Source: an uncultured Merdimonas sp.
Lineage (GTDB): Bacteria > Bacillota > Clostridia > Lachnospirales > Lachnospiraceae
Direction of reading: 5' to 3'
Assembly (NCBI GenBank): GCA_944378225.1
Contig: CALWGE010000005.1
Coordinates: 1 to 64,000, forward strand
Length of the DNA stretch: 64,000 nt
Below the pieces are notes generated by a model. That model was given only the letters and a program-made list of their open reading frames with translations. It searched no databases and was not told the DNA's origin. The position numbers and the translations under genes were made by a program. How positions within the stretch are numbered: the stretch's first letter is position 1; each line of letters starts with the position of its first letter. Positions 25,901 to 35,773 of the stretch are shown here, piece after piece.

Positions 25901-26452
25901 CCGGAATGGAATACGCTCTTTCTGCATACGACGCAGACAGAAGAAGCGTTTGAAACGCAGATTCAGGAAGACTATATGCAGCTGGAGGCAGTGCTGAGCG
26001 TGTCCTTTATCAGCAGCATGGCGGAAACAGTGGATGATATGCTCGGCAGTATGGATACGGTGATTGCCGTACTCGTTATTTCCGCGGGAATGCTGGCCTT
26101 TATTGTTCTTTACAACCTGAATAATATCAATATCAGCGAAAGAAAAAGGGAACTGGCTACTCTGAAGGTACTGGGCTTTTTTGATCGGGAAGTGTCAGAT
26201 TATGTGAACCGGGAAAATATTATGCTGACGGCCATCGGCACTGCGGTTGGTCTGCTTCTGGGGCTGGCGCTGCACCGGTTCGTGATGACAACGGTAGAGA
26301 CCGATACGATTATGTTTGGCCGGATTATACGCTGGTACAGCTATGTATACAGTGTTCTTCTTACGCTGCTGTTTTCAGTGGTTGTGAGCGGAGTGCAGTA
26401 CTTTAAGCTGAAAAAAATTGACATGGTAGAATCGCTGAAAAGCGTGGAATAA
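22904..26452 (+). CDS. FtsX/MacB-type ABC permease with long heptad-repeat extracytoplasmic arm
   Basis: A 1182-residue membrane protein. It has an N-terminal helix (about 18-38), a periplasmic-core-like domain to about 245, then roughly 370 residues of coiled coil built from heptads such as 'ELADGRK ELADARQ', ending near residue 625. Next come a first FtsX block of three helices (about 640-770), a second extracellular domain, and a C-terminal FtsX block (about 1050-1180; 'LAFIVLYNLNNINISERKRELATLKVLGF'). This is the topology of large Gram-positive exporters or mechanotransmission complexes. The ATG at 22904 follows AGGGAAG. It works with the preceding ATPase; substrate unknown. Confidence 0.85.
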   Translation: MMKKKALKKEFYMEVRRTLNRFLSLLLITALGVAFFSGIRAAQPDMELSADRYYDETRLMDISVQGTLGLTEEDVQSIAAVEGVKSVMPCYSMDMYGTVKGEQLNLEVMSIPESMNLLTLTEGRMPENEQECVVDSKLLEEGSIHIGDTVILRSADEDLDTEDILDSEEFTVTGAVTSPYYISLERGNTSIGNGTLNGFLAIPESSFVMDYYTEICVEIEGGSELNSYSDAYERLADTVVERIEAIADERCEIRYAQLQEDGRKEIEDAKQEIADARAELEDAARELEDGRAELEDAKQELTDGRKELADGEAEFAEKEQEYQDARKKTADGWEQADRGRREIIYAEKQLENGWAQYEEGKRQIEEGYAALAPYEEQYAQLQEGQTELQAGIGQLQDGLDTIQAGLDQIQTKTEELEGTLAVIRNRMEEMEKVPEDEWSEEWKKEYEELTVGKEAAEKGLEELEAQKGELEAQKAELTPQLADLQEQLSACQQGIAQLKPVIEEQKAKLDAGAAELAASKEQLDAAQAEIDSANGEISKAVEQLSEAEDELADAEVQLADGRKELADARQELADGEQEVADAEQELADGEQEYAEAKAEADDEIADAEEQIADGEQELADMEMQEWYVLDREYIASYTDYGQNSERIGAIGRVFPAIFFLVAALVCLTTMTRMVEEERTQIGTLKALGYSRGDIAAKYILYALISSLLGSLIGLVAGQKALPAVIMTAYRILYPDLPYMLTPLNLKYSVMATGAAVLCTTLAAWAACYKEMFAVPAELMRPAAPKSGKRVFLERMQIIWKRLNFSQKAAARNLIRYKKRFFMTIFGIGGCTALLLVGFGLKDSVSYMGIGQFEEVFVYDGSIIFDADAEEADREALDEAVEEDERITDSARMLETAVDVEKDGVRKSAYLVVPEEKESLERYVQLRGRGEEELYELDEDGIIISEKLASLLGVSEGDTVILSEDDAEHVEAVISHVAENYFMHYVYMSPELYEKLYGETPEWNTLFLHTTQTEEAFETQIQEDYMQLEAVLSVSFISSMAETVDDMLGSMDTVIAVLVISAGMLAFIVLYNLNNINISERKRELATLKVLGFFDREVSDYVNRENIMLTAIGTAVGLLLGLALHRFVMTTVETDTIMFGRIIRWYSYVYSVLLTLLFSVVVSGVQYFKLKKIDMVESLKSVE

Positions 26453-26528
26453 AAATAATGAATGCGTAGAAGGTGCGGTCAGAAAGGCGGGCGGTGCCGT
26501 AAAACGTGGGAAAAATAGGGAAACAGAT

Positions 26529-29500
26529 ATGTCGCTGCAGTTTGTATTTGGTAATTCAGGGGCGGGGAAATCCCATACCCTCTATCAGCAGGTAATCCGG
26601 GAGTCCAAAGAGAACCCGGAACAGAAATTTCTTGTGCTGGTGCCGGAGCAGTTTACCATGCAGACCCAGAAGGAACTGGTGGGGATGCATCCGGACGGAG
26701 GAATTCTGAACATTGATGTTTTAAGCTTTCAGCGTCTGGCCTACCGGGTCTTTGAAGAGACCGGGACGCCGGTAGGAAAGGTGCTGGAGGAGACCGGAAA
26801 GAATCTGGTGCTGCGCAAAATTGCTCAGGAACAGCAGAAGGATCTGAAGGTTTTGAGCGGAAATCTGAAAAAAATGGGTTATATCAACGAGATCAAATCG
26901 CTGATCTCAGAGCTGACACAGTACGCGGTTTCAGAAGAAGAACTGGGCCGGTTCCTGGATGAAAACAGGGACAGGCCCCATCTTTATTATAAGCTCAGTG
27001 ATGTGCAGCTGCTGTATAGAGCCTTTCGGAATTATCTGTCGGATCAGTATATTACGGCTGAGGAACTGCTGGAAGTACTCTGTCAGACAGTAGAGCATTC
27101 CGAAAAAATCAGGGAAAGCATTGTTGTGCTGGATGGATTTACCGGATTTACGCCGGTCCAGAACAAGCTGATGCAGAAGCTGATGCTGTATGCCAGAAAG
27201 GTGATTGTGACGGTGACCATGGATGAGAGGGAAAATCCGTATCATCCGGAAGGAGAACACCAGCTTTTTTATCTGAGTAAGAAGACGGTGTCCACTCTGA
27301 TGCGGCTGGCGGAGGAGGTTCAGGTAAAGACAGAACAGCCTGTATGGGTGCATCCGGGAGAAAAGAGCCGTTTTCAGGAAGGCACGGCCCTTCATTTTCT
27401 GGAGAGGAATCTGTTCCGTCTGCGCAGGGCCGAGTTTGCCGGGGAACAGAAGGAAATCAGTCTTCATGTGCTGAAAAATCCGGAGGCAGAGACTGCCTGG
27501 GCTGCTTCGCAGATTCGCCGTCTGGTGAGAGAGGAAGGATATCATTACCGGGATTTTGCGCTGATTGCCGGAGACATGGAGGCTTACAGCCCTGTTCTGG
27601 AGCGTATTCTGGAGGAATATGAAATCCCGTGCTTTCTGGATAACAAGCGCAGTGTTCTGAAAAATCCTTTTGTGGAATTCATACGGGCGCTGACAGAAAT
27701 TGCAGAGCAGGATTTCACTTATGAAGCAGTGTTCCGGTACCTGAGAAGCGGATTGTCCGGTATGGAGCCGGAGGAGACGGATGTTCTGGAAAACTATGTG
27801 CTGGCTCTGGGAATCCGGGGGGCCAAAAGATGGGAAAATCGTTTCATCCGTTCTTACCGGGGACTGACAGAGGAGGAGCTGGAGCAGATTGACGGTCTGC
27901 GCCGGCGTTTTGCCGATGATCTGATTCCCTTTGCAAGGCTGCAGAGGAAAAAGCATGTTACAGTAAGGGAGCGGACCCAGGCCCTCTACGAACTGATAGA
28001 AAAGCGCGGAGTTCAGGCTTCCCTTGCTGCTTTTGAGAAGAGATTTCAGCAGGAAGGAAATCAGATCCTTGCGAAAGAATACCACCAGATCTACGGGATT
28101 ATCATGGACCTTTTTGACAAACTGGTTGACCTTCTGGGGGATGAGGAGCTGACACTCCGGGAGTATGCAGAGATTCTGGACGCGGGATTTGCGGAAGCAC
28201 GGGTAGGAGTTATTCCGCCCGGTGTGGATCAGGTAACAGCAGGAGATATGGAGAGAACCCGTCTGAAGGATGTAAAGGTTCTGTTTTTCCTGGGGGTAAA
28301 TGAGGGCAGCGTTCCGAAAAATAATTCCAGGGCGGGAATTCTTTCGGACATGGAACGGGAGCAGCTGCGGGAAAAGGGGCTGGAGCTTGCGCCTACAGCC
28401 CGGGAGCAGAGTTATATTCAGCGCTTCTATCTTTATCTGAATCTGACAAAGCCGTCAAAACGGCTGTATGTGTCCTGCTGTCTCCTGGACGGAGCAGGGA
28501 AAACACTGCGCCCCTCTTATCTGATGAATGTTCTCAGACGGATGTTTCCTGGACTTAGCGTTCGTCAGGAGGAGGAAATCGCAGACGGACTGCCTCAGAC
28601 GCAGAAGGAGGGGATACGTCTCCTGATTGAGGGACTGAAGGATTACAGAGAGGGCAGGGGAAACGCCCGTTTTTATGAGCTTTACAGATGGTATGCCAGA
28701 GAGAGCGGATATGAGGAAAAACTGGCTCAGCTTCTGGACGCTGCTTTTTCTGTTCATAAGGACAGCCGTCTTGGCAGGGCGGTGGCCCATGCCCTTTATG
28801 GTACAGTTCTTGAAAACAGTGTTACCAGACTGGAGCAGTATGCAGCCTGCGCCTACGCTCATTTTCTGATGTATGGTCTGCGCCTGAAGGAAAGACAGCA
28901 GTATGAGTTCAATCCTGTGGATATGGGAACTGTCTTTCATGAGACGCTGGAGGCATTTTCCCGCCGTCTGGAGGAAAGCGGATATGACTGGAAGACGATT
29001 CCTCAGGAACTGGCAGATCAGTGGGTGGATGAGTGTCTGGACAGTCTGGTTGTGGATTATGGAAATACAGTGCTGAACAGTACGGCCCGGAATGCCTATA
29101 CTGTGCAGAGGATGAAACGTATCCTGAAACGGACTGTATGGGCTCTGGGAGAGCAGATTCGCCAGGGTCTGTTTACGCCCGAGAATTATGAAATTTCCTT
29201 TTCCAGCGTTTCAGATCTGGAGTCGGTCAATATCTCGCTTTCGGAGGAAGAAAAGCTGCGGCTGCGGGGCCGCATCGACCGGGTAGATACCTGCGAGGAT
29301 GAAGAGCATGTCTATGTAAAGGTGATTGATTATAAATCAGGCAGTACCTCTTTTCAGCTGCTGTCACTTTACCACGGTCTTCAGCTGCAGCTGGTGGTTT
29401 ATCTGAATGCGGCTATGGAGCTGGCTCAGAAGGAGCATCCCGATAAGGAAGTGCTTCCGGCAGGTGTCCTGTATTATCAGATTCAGGATCCGGTGCTGGA

Positions 29501-29999
29501 GCTGGAGGCGGAAGAGACAGAAGAAATGAATCAGGACGAGATGGAAGCAGGAATTTCCCGACGGATTCTGGAGAAACTGAAGCCCGGCGGTCTGGTTAAC
29601 GCAGACCCGGAGATCATCCGCCTTCTGGATAAGAGCATGCCCGGAAAATCATCGGTTCTGCCGCTGACCTGCAATAAGGATGGATCGCTGCGGGCGGGAT
29701 CGCCTGTGGCTACGAAGGAGCAGTTTGCGCAGCTTTCTTCTTATGTACAGCGGAAAATCAGACAGATTGGAGCCGAGATGCTGGAAGGGCGTATGGATGT
29801 GGCGCCTTATGAACTGAAGGGGAAGACTGCCTGTGATTTCTGTCCCTATGGAGGCGTCTGCGGACTGGACGCGAAAACAAAAGGCTTTCATGTGCGGCGC
29901 CTGCCGGTTTTTGATGATAAGGAGATCTGGAGAAAAATCGGAGAGGAAGAAGAGCTGCAGACAGATAGAATTTCGGATGCGGGAGGATGGAAGGAATGA
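26529..29999 (+). CDS. addB: AddB (RexB) subunit of the helicase-nuclease
   Basis: AddAB processes double-strand breaks for RecA loading. AddB, 1156 residues, starts with the P-loop 'FGNSGAGKSHTLYQQV' and carries a C-terminal RecB-type nuclease ('GRIDRVDTCEDEEHVYVKVIDYKSG'). The four iron-sulfur cysteines are visible: one near residue 773 ('YAACAYAHF') and three at about 1101-1110 in CDFCPYGGVC. Length and order match B. subtilis AddB. It overlaps addA by four bases (ATGA), typical of coupled subunits. Confidence 0.93.
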   Translation: MSLQFVFGNSGAGKSHTLYQQVIRESKENPEQKFLVLVPEQFTMQTQKELVGMHPDGGILNIDVLSFQRLAYRVFEETGTPVGKVLEETGKNLVLRKIAQEQQKDLKVLSGNLKKMGYINEIKSLISELTQYAVSEEELGRFLDENRDRPHLYYKLSDVQLLYRAFRNYLSDQYITAEELLEVLCQTVEHSEKIRESIVVLDGFTGFTPVQNKLMQKLMLYARKVIVTVTMDERENPYHPEGEHQLFYLSKKTVSTLMRLAEEVQVKTEQPVWVHPGEKSRFQEGTALHFLERNLFRLRRAEFAGEQKEISLHVLKNPEAETAWAASQIRRLVREEGYHYRDFALIAGDMEAYSPVLERILEEYEIPCFLDNKRSVLKNPFVEFIRALTEIAEQDFTYEAVFRYLRSGLSGMEPEETDVLENYVLALGIRGAKRWENRFIRSYRGLTEEELEQIDGLRRRFADDLIPFARLQRKKHVTVRERTQALYELIEKRGVQASLAAFEKRFQQEGNQILAKEYHQIYGIIMDLFDKLVDLLGDEELTLREYAEILDAGFAEARVGVIPPGVDQVTAGDMERTRLKDVKVLFFLGVNEGSVPKNNSRAGILSDMEREQLREKGLELAPTAREQSYIQRFYLYLNLTKPSKRLYVSCCLLDGAGKTLRPSYLMNVLRRMFPGLSVRQEEEIADGLPQTQKEGIRLLIEGLKDYREGRGNARFYELYRWYARESGYEEKLAQLLDAAFSVHKDSRLGRAVAHALYGTVLENSVTRLEQYAACAYAHFLMYGLRLKERQQYEFNPVDMGTVFHETLEAFSRRLEESGYDWKTIPQELADQWVDECLDSLVVDYGNTVLNSTARNAYTVQRMKRILKRTVWALGEQIRQGLFTPENYEISFSSVSDLESVNISLSEEEKLRLRGRIDRVDTCEDEEHVYVKVIDYKSGSTSFQLLSLYHGLQLQLVVYLNAAMELAQKEHPDKEVLPAGVLYYQIQDPVLELEAEETEEMNQDEMEAGISRRILEKLKPGGLVNADPEIIRLLDKSMPGKSSVLPLTCNKDGSLRAGSPVATKEQFAQLSSYVQRKIRQIGAEMLEGRMDVAPYELKGKTACDFCPYGGVCGLDAKTKGFHVRRLPVFDDKEIWRKIGEEEELQTDRISDAGGWKE

Positions 30000-32900
30000 G
30001 CGTGACCTGGACGGAAGAACAGAAAAAGGTCATCGATGTCAGAAATAAAAATGTACTGGTATCGGCGGCAGCCGGTTCCGGAAAGACAGCGGTGCTTGTG
30101 GAACGGATTCTTTCCATCGTCTGCGGCGATCTGGAGGGAGAAGAACCGGTGGATGTGGACCGGCTTCTTGTGGTGACTTTCACGAAGGCTGCGGCAGCCG
30201 AGATGCGGGAGCGTGTGGGACTGGCTCTGGAGCAGCGGCTCCAGGCGGATCCCGAAAACGAGCATCTTCAGAAGCAGCAGACGTTAATTCACAATGCTCA
30301 GATCACGACGATTGACAGTTTCTGTCAGTATGTGATTCGTAACTATTTCCATCAGATTGATCTGGATCCTTCCTTCCGGATCGGAGATGAAGGGGAACTG
30401 AAACTTCTCAAAGGCGATGTGGTGCGGGAGCTTCTGGAGGATCATTATGGAGAAGAAGATCCTGAGAAACTGAGCAGGTTCACAGAATTTGCAGAGGCTT
30501 ATGCCACAGGAAAAAATGACGCAGGCCTGGAGACTCTGATTCTTCAGATCTATGAGGCGTCTGTCAGCTATCCTTATCCGAAACGCTGGCTTGCTCGGTG
30601 CAGGGAGGATTACCGGAATATCAGTCCGGAAAGGATGGAGCAGAGCCCGTGGATGAAATATCTGCTTTCCCTGGCGGGAGATACGTTTTCAGGACTTCAG
30701 GAGGAGCTCCGGGAAATGGTCCGGTTCTGTCTGACTCCGGGCGGCCCTTATATGTATGAGGGAGCGCTGCGCTCAGATCTGGAAAAGGCAGATATTCTTG
30801 CGGCCTGCCGTACGTATGAGGAAATACGCAGAGAACTTTCGGATCTTTCCTTTGCCCGCCTGTCCCCTAAAAAGGATGAGAATGTAGAGGAAGAAAAGAA
30901 GAATCAGGTGAAAGTTTTCAGGGAAGGCATGAAAAAAAGCCTGAAGGATCTGAAAGAAAAGTACTTTACGCTTTCACTGGAGGGAGCCTGTGAGGTTCTG
31001 AAGCATGCCGCTCCTGCGGCTTTGGAGCTCCTTGATCTGGCGGAGGAATTTGCGGACCGTTATCAGGAGAAGAAACGGCTTAAAAATCTGGCTGATTTTC
31101 CGGATCTGGAGCATCTGGCGCTGGAAATTCTGGTGGAGGATGTGACAGAGGAGAATAACGGAGAAATGCGCGTGACGGATGCGGCCCGGGAGCTGGCGGG
31201 ACGGTACGTACAGATTATGATCGACGAGTACCAGGACAGCAACCTGATTCAGGAAGTGATTCTGAACAGCGTGGCCCGTGGTCAGGGCGTTCCGAACGTC
31301 TTCATGGTTGGAGATGTAAAGCAGAGTATTTACCGGTTTCGGCTGGCCCGGCCGGAGCTGTTTATGGAAAAATATCATACGTATCCCCAGACAGAAGATG
31401 ATTCCGAAGCAGTAAGGATTGATCTCCATAAAAATTTCCGCAGCCGGAAAGAAGTCCTGGAAGGAACGAACAGTGTATTTTTCCGGCTGATGACGGAAGC
31501 TGTGGGAGGCATTCGTTATGACAGTGACGCCGCTTTGTATCTTGGCGCGGCTATGCCGGAGCCTGAGGCGGAAGGGGAAGCCCGGCGTATTAATGAGCCG
31601 GAGCTGATTCTTCTGGAGCTGGACGCACTGGAAGAGGAAGGAGAGGAAAGGCAGCAGGAGCTGACAAACCGGGAACTGGAGGCGCAGGCAGCGGCGGCCT
31701 GTATCCGCAGGCTTATGGCAGAAGGTCAGGTATTTGACAGGAGTACGGGAGGCTTCCGGCCGGTGAGGTACGGAGATATTGTGATTCTGCTGCGCAGCCT
31801 TACAGGCTGGGGAGATACTTATGCAAGGATCCTGACTGCGGAAGGTATTCCGGCGCATACAGAGTCACGGACAGGTTATTTTACGACCATCGAGATTCAG
31901 ACTCTTCTCAACCTTCTCCGTGTAGTAGATAATCCGCGTCAGGATATTCCTCTGGCGGCAGTGCTGAAATCTATGATTGGCGGCTTTTCCGATGTGGAAC
32001 TGGCCCGGATACGCAGCGCGTTTCCGGAAAGAAATTTCTATGAAAGCTGTATGCGCTACAGAACAGACGGAGAGGATTCATGTCTGAGAGAACGGCTGGG
32101 GAAATTCTGGGACCATCTCAGGGAATACAGAAGACAGGCGGAATATCTGGCTATTCATGAACTGATAGAAGAACTTCTTCGGGATACAGGCTATGGAGAT
32201 TATCTGGCAGCCCAGCCGGGAGGGCGGCAGCGTCAGGCAAATGTGAGGATGCTTGTGGAGCGGGCTCTTGCTTTTGAAAAGACCAGCTACCGTGGGCTTT
32301 TCCATTTTGTCCGGTATATTGAGCAGCTGCAGAGTTACCAGGAAGATTTCGGAGAGGCCGGCGTGCTGGGAGAGAATGAAGATGCAGTCCGTATTATGAC
32401 TATTCACAAGAGTAAGGGTCTGGAATTCCCCGTGGTGATAGTGGGAGGACTGGGGAAAAGTTTTAACCGGCAGGACAGCAGAAGCCGGGTTGTGATTCAT
32501 CCCGATCTGGGAGTCGGCGCTGACTGGGTGGATCCCAGGAAACGGACGAAGACAGCCACGCTTCAGAAACGGGTACTGCAGAAGGCCCTGGATCTGGAAA
32601 TGCTGGGGGAAGAACTCCGGGTACTCTATGTGGCGTTTACCCGGGCCCGGGAAAAGCTGATCCTTCTGGGCAGCGCGGCGGGACTTTCACAGAAGCTGGA
32701 AAAATTTCAGCCGGAAGGAAGAAGGGAAACGCTGTCTTTCCGCGCATTGTCTGCAGCAGGCACCTATCTGGACTGGATCCTTCCTTCGGCAGCTTTGCCG
32801 GCGGAGACGCCGTTTGCCGTGAGGAAGGCAGATCCGGGAGAGCAGGCGGCAGAGGCAGTGGAACGGCAGATGATCCGGGAGGAAGAAAAGGAACGGTTTT

Positions 32901-33694
32901 CTCATCCGGAGGATCTTCCGGGAGCCGATCCGGAATATGCGCAGGCGCTGGAAGAGCGTCTGGCGTATGTCTATCCTTTTGAGGCAGATATTTCTCTTCG
33001 CGGCAAGGTCAGCGTGTCCGAACTGAAGCAGGCCGGACAGACGGAAGCGGAAGAGGAGGACACCCTGATTTATCCGGAGGAGGAAATCGTACCATATATT
33101 CCCCGTTTTATGCAGGAGAGAGAACCCGTCAGCGGCGCGGCGAGAGGAACGGCATATCATCGGGTACTGGAATGTCTGGATTTTGCCGGTCTGTATCACT
33201 CGGAACGGGTGAAAGAAGAAGTGGCGCGTCTGGTGGAAGAAAGAAAACTGACGAAGGAACAGGCAGAGGCAGTGCGGCCCTACGATATCTATGCCTTTGC
33301 ACAGACAGAGCTTGCAAAGCGCATGACGGAGGCCCGGAAAAGAAAGGCTTTCCATACGGAGCAGCCCTTTGTGATCCGCATGCCTGCCAATGAGCTGGAT
33401 ATGGGTTGCGCGAGCCGGGAACCGGTTCTTGTACAGGGAATTATTGACGCTTATTTTTATGAAAAAAATGAGGCAGGAGAAGAGGAGATTATCGTCGTGG
33501 ATTACAAGACAGATTATGTCCGAAGCGGCGAAGAGCTTCTGGAAAAGTATAGAAAACAGCTGGATTACTATGAACTGGCGCTGGAACGGCTGACCGGCCG
33601 GCGTGTAAAAGAAAAGATAATCTATTCTTTCTGCCTGAAACAGGAAATTCCGGTTCCGGATGAAAAAGAAGTGGATGAAAAATGCAGCTTGTAA
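29996..33694 (+). CDS. addA: AddA (RexA) helicase-nuclease subunit
   Basis: A 1232-residue UvrD-like SF1A helicase fused to a RecB nuclease. Walker A in 'VSAAAGSGKTAVLVERI' (about 21-37), 'TFTKAAAAEMRERV', 'IDEYQDSN', 'VGDVKQSIYRFR', 'MTIHKSKGLEFPVVIV' and 'RVLYVAFTRAREKL' are the helicase motifs. 'GTAYHRVLE' near 1050 and 'VVDYKTDYV' near 1167 are nuclease residues. The ATG at 29996 (ATGA overlap with addB) is preferred; the in-frame ATG at 29987 would add three residues. Confidence 0.93.
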   Translation: MSVTWTEEQKKVIDVRNKNVLVSAAAGSGKTAVLVERILSIVCGDLEGEEPVDVDRLLVVTFTKAAAAEMRERVGLALEQRLQADPENEHLQKQQTLIHNAQITTIDSFCQYVIRNYFHQIDLDPSFRIGDEGELKLLKGDVVRELLEDHYGEEDPEKLSRFTEFAEAYATGKNDAGLETLILQIYEASVSYPYPKRWLARCREDYRNISPERMEQSPWMKYLLSLAGDTFSGLQEELREMVRFCLTPGGPYMYEGALRSDLEKADILAACRTYEEIRRELSDLSFARLSPKKDENVEEEKKNQVKVFREGMKKSLKDLKEKYFTLSLEGACEVLKHAAPAALELLDLAEEFADRYQEKKRLKNLADFPDLEHLALEILVEDVTEENNGEMRVTDAARELAGRYVQIMIDEYQDSNLIQEVILNSVARGQGVPNVFMVGDVKQSIYRFRLARPELFMEKYHTYPQTEDDSEAVRIDLHKNFRSRKEVLEGTNSVFFRLMTEAVGGIRYDSDAALYLGAAMPEPEAEGEARRINEPELILLELDALEEEGEERQQELTNRELEAQAAAACIRRLMAEGQVFDRSTGGFRPVRYGDIVILLRSLTGWGDTYARILTAEGIPAHTESRTGYFTTIEIQTLLNLLRVVDNPRQDIPLAAVLKSMIGGFSDVELARIRSAFPERNFYESCMRYRTDGEDSCLRERLGKFWDHLREYRRQAEYLAIHELIEELLRDTGYGDYLAAQPGGRQRQANVRMLVERALAFEKTSYRGLFHFVRYIEQLQSYQEDFGEAGVLGENEDAVRIMTIHKSKGLEFPVVIVGGLGKSFNRQDSRSRVVIHPDLGVGADWVDPRKRTKTATLQKRVLQKALDLEMLGEELRVLYVAFTRAREKLILLGSAAGLSQKLEKFQPEGRRETLSFRALSAAGTYLDWILPSAALPAETPFAVRKADPGEQAAEAVERQMIREEEKERFSHPEDLPGADPEYAQALEERLAYVYPFEADISLRGKVSVSELKQAGQTEAEEEDTLIYPEEEIVPYIPRFMQEREPVSGAARGTAYHRVLECLDFAGLYHSERVKEEVARLVEERKLTKEQAEAVRPYDIYAFAQTELAKRMTEARKRKAFHTEQPFVIRMPANELDMGCASREPVLVQGIIDAYFYEKNEAGEEEIIVVDYKTDYVRSGEELLEKYRKQLDYYELALERLTGRRVKEKIIYSFCLKQEIPVPDEKEVDEKCSL

Positions 33695-34251
33695 TTGACG
33701 GAATTCCGGTGGAGGTGAACCGGAAAAAAATAAAAAATATGTATCTGTACGTGAAGCCTCCGGAGGGCGCAGTAAGTGTCTCCGCACCTCTTCGTATGTC
33801 AAGGCAGAATATTGAACGATTTGTGCGTGAGAAACGGGGATGGATCGAAAAGAGGCGGGACAGTTTCAGGCGGCAGTATGAAGAACGGAGAGACGGGGCG
33901 AAAACCGGAGAAGAGCATACACCGCAGATACGGCCTCTGGATGCGCAGGACCGGGAAGCGCTCCGGGAACTGATTTCCTGCCTTCTTCCCAAGTGGGAGG
34001 AGCGTACCGGTCTTCACTGCTCCTGCTGGCAGCTCCGTGATATGAAAACCCGCTGGGGAACATGTAATACACAGACAGGGAAGCTCTGGTTTGCGCTGAT
34101 GCTGGCCCGACAGCCACGTGAATGTGTGGAATATGTAATACTGCATGAGCTGGCGCATCTTTACGAGCCAAGCCATAATGAACGGTTTAAATCATTTCTG
34201 GATCAGTATATGCCTGACTGGCGGCAGATACGGCGCCAGATGCGCGGCTGA
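33682..34251 (+). CDS. YgjP-like metallopeptidase-domain protein
   Basis: A 189-residue cytoplasmic protein of the YgjP/DUF45 family. The zinc motif HELAHLYEPSHNERF begins at about residue 155 (HExxH plus a downstream His), after the family's 'DMKTRWGTCNTQTGKLWFALML' signature. It overlaps the addA end by 13 bp with no separate ribosome site, so it is translationally coupled to the repair genes, an association that may only be genomic. Substrates of this family are unknown. Confidence 0.85.
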   Translation: MQLVIDGIPVEVNRKKIKNMYLYVKPPEGAVSVSAPLRMSRQNIERFVREKRGWIEKRRDSFRRQYEERRDGAKTGEEHTPQIRPLDAQDREALRELISCLLPKWEERTGLHCSCWQLRDMKTRWGTCNTQTGKLWFALMLARQPRECVEYVILHELAHLYEPSHNERFKSFLDQYMPDWRQIRRQMRG

Positions 34252-34420
34252 ACCGGCGAAATCCGGATGTGAGGCATGACCGGCGGGCTGAGCCAGGGGA
34301 AGATTCCTTCTATACAAAAGATAAAAACGTATGATACAATCAGTGCAGAGAAAAAGCTGGTTTTTATCAGATGGGAGACTTTGTATTCCGGTTTATGATA
34401 CGAAAGAAGGACCTGAAGTT

Positions 34421-35767
34421 ATGACGCAGAAGCTGAATCTGAAAAGAAAAATCCTTATGGGAGTCACTCTGTTTTCCATGTTTTTCGGAGCCGGGAATCT
34501 GATTTTCCCGCCTTATCTGGGTGCGCAGGCCGGAACAGCAGCCTGGACTGCTTTTATGGGATTTGCCATGAGCGCCGTGGGACTGCCGGTTCTGGGCGTG
34601 ATTGCGGTAACCCTGTCCGGCGGCTTAAATGCGCTGGCTTCCCGGGTGCATCCCCGGTTTGCCTTTGTGTATATTCTGGTGCTGTATCTGGCCATTGGTC
34701 CCTGTCTGGCGATTCCCAGAACTGCCAGTACATCTTTTTCCATGGCGGGGCCTCCGTTTCTGCCGGAGAGTGTGCCGGTGGCTTTGGTGCAGTTTGTGTA
34801 TACTGTGATATTTTTTACGGCGGCTTCTCTGGTGGCGCTGCATCCTGAGAAGCTGACGGAATATCTGGGAAAACGCCTGACACCGGTACTGCTTACGCTG
34901 ATCACAGTGCTCTTTGTCGCGGCGCTGCTGCGTCCTGCAGGCTCTGCAGCGGCTCCTTCTCAGGCGTATGCCCATACTGCTTCCCTGGAGGGCTTTCTGT
35001 ACGGATACCAGACCATGGATACTCTGGCAGCTCTGAATTTCGGAATGATTGTGGCGCTGAACGTACAGGCTCTGGGAATCTGTGAGGAAAAGGCGGTTAT
35101 GAAGGAGACTGTCTCCGCCGGCTGGATTGCGGGAGGACTTCTGCTGGCGGTCTATGCCATGCTGAATCAGGTGGGAAAGCTGTCGGGGAAAGCCTTTCCG
35201 GGAACGGCCAACGGAACGGAGGTTCTGATGCAGATGGCAGAGTTTTTGTTTGGAAAAGCGGGGGCTGTGATACTGGCTGCCATTTTTGTGATTGCCTGCT
35301 TTAACACCTGTGTAGGATTGCTGAGCTGCTGCGGAAAGTATTTTAGCAGCTGTTTTCCGCAGATTGGCTATCGGGTATGGGTTTTTGGGTTTGCGGCAGT
35401 ATCAGCGGTACTGGCAAATGTGGGGCTGGATACTATTCTGCTTTTTTCTGTGCCGGCTCTGAATGCCATCTATCCGCTGGCGATTCTGCTGATTGCCCTG
35501 GCTTTTTTGGAAAAGGCGCTGAAGCGTTTTCCGGCCGTATATCCCTGGTCGGCTCTGCTGTGCGGACTCAGCAGCGTGCTGACCGTGCTGGCCAAACAGG
35601 GATTTGCAATTCCTGGACTGACAAAGCTGATACAGGGAATTCCCGGGTATACAGCCGGTTTTGGCTGGCTGCTTCCGACTGTTCTGGGAGCAGGTATCGG
35701 AATGCTTTTCAGCATGTTTCCCGGGAAATACATAAATCAAACTAAAACAAACAGACGAGGAGTTTAA
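34421..35767 (+). CDS. brnQ: Branched-chain amino acid carrier BrnQ
   Basis: A 448-residue, about twelve-helix cation symporter for Leu/Ile/Val (LIVCS family). It begins 'MTQKLNLKRKILMGVTLFSMFFGAGNLIFPPYLGAQAG', the diagnostic N-terminus, and includes 'GPCLAIPRTASTSF'. The ATG at 34421 follows AAGAAGGA; an upstream in-frame ATG at 34331 lacks a ribosome site. The 168-bp gap before it contains no clear promoter. Confidence 0.92.
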   Translation: MTQKLNLKRKILMGVTLFSMFFGAGNLIFPPYLGAQAGTAAWTAFMGFAMSAVGLPVLGVIAVTLSGGLNALASRVHPRFAFVYILVLYLAIGPCLAIPRTASTSFSMAGPPFLPESVPVALVQFVYTVIFFTAASLVALHPEKLTEYLGKRLTPVLLTLITVLFVAALLRPAGSAAAPSQAYAHTASLEGFLYGYQTMDTLAALNFGMIVALNVQALGICEEKAVMKETVSAGWIAGGLLLAVYAMLNQVGKLSGKAFPGTANGTEVLMQMAEFLFGKAGAVILAAIFVIACFNTCVGLLSCCGKYFSSCFPQIGYRVWVFGFAAVSAVLANVGLDTILLFSVPALNAIYPLAILLIALAFLEKALKRFPAVYPWSALLCGLSSVLTVLAKQGFAIPGLTKLIQGIPGYTAGFGWLLPTVLGAGIGMLFSMFPGKYINQTKTNRRGV

Positions 35768-35773
35768 AAAAAG

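Noticed and set aside
26931..28085. 384-residue minus-strand frame inside addB
   Set aside because: Antisense to a conserved coding region; no motif or ribosome site.
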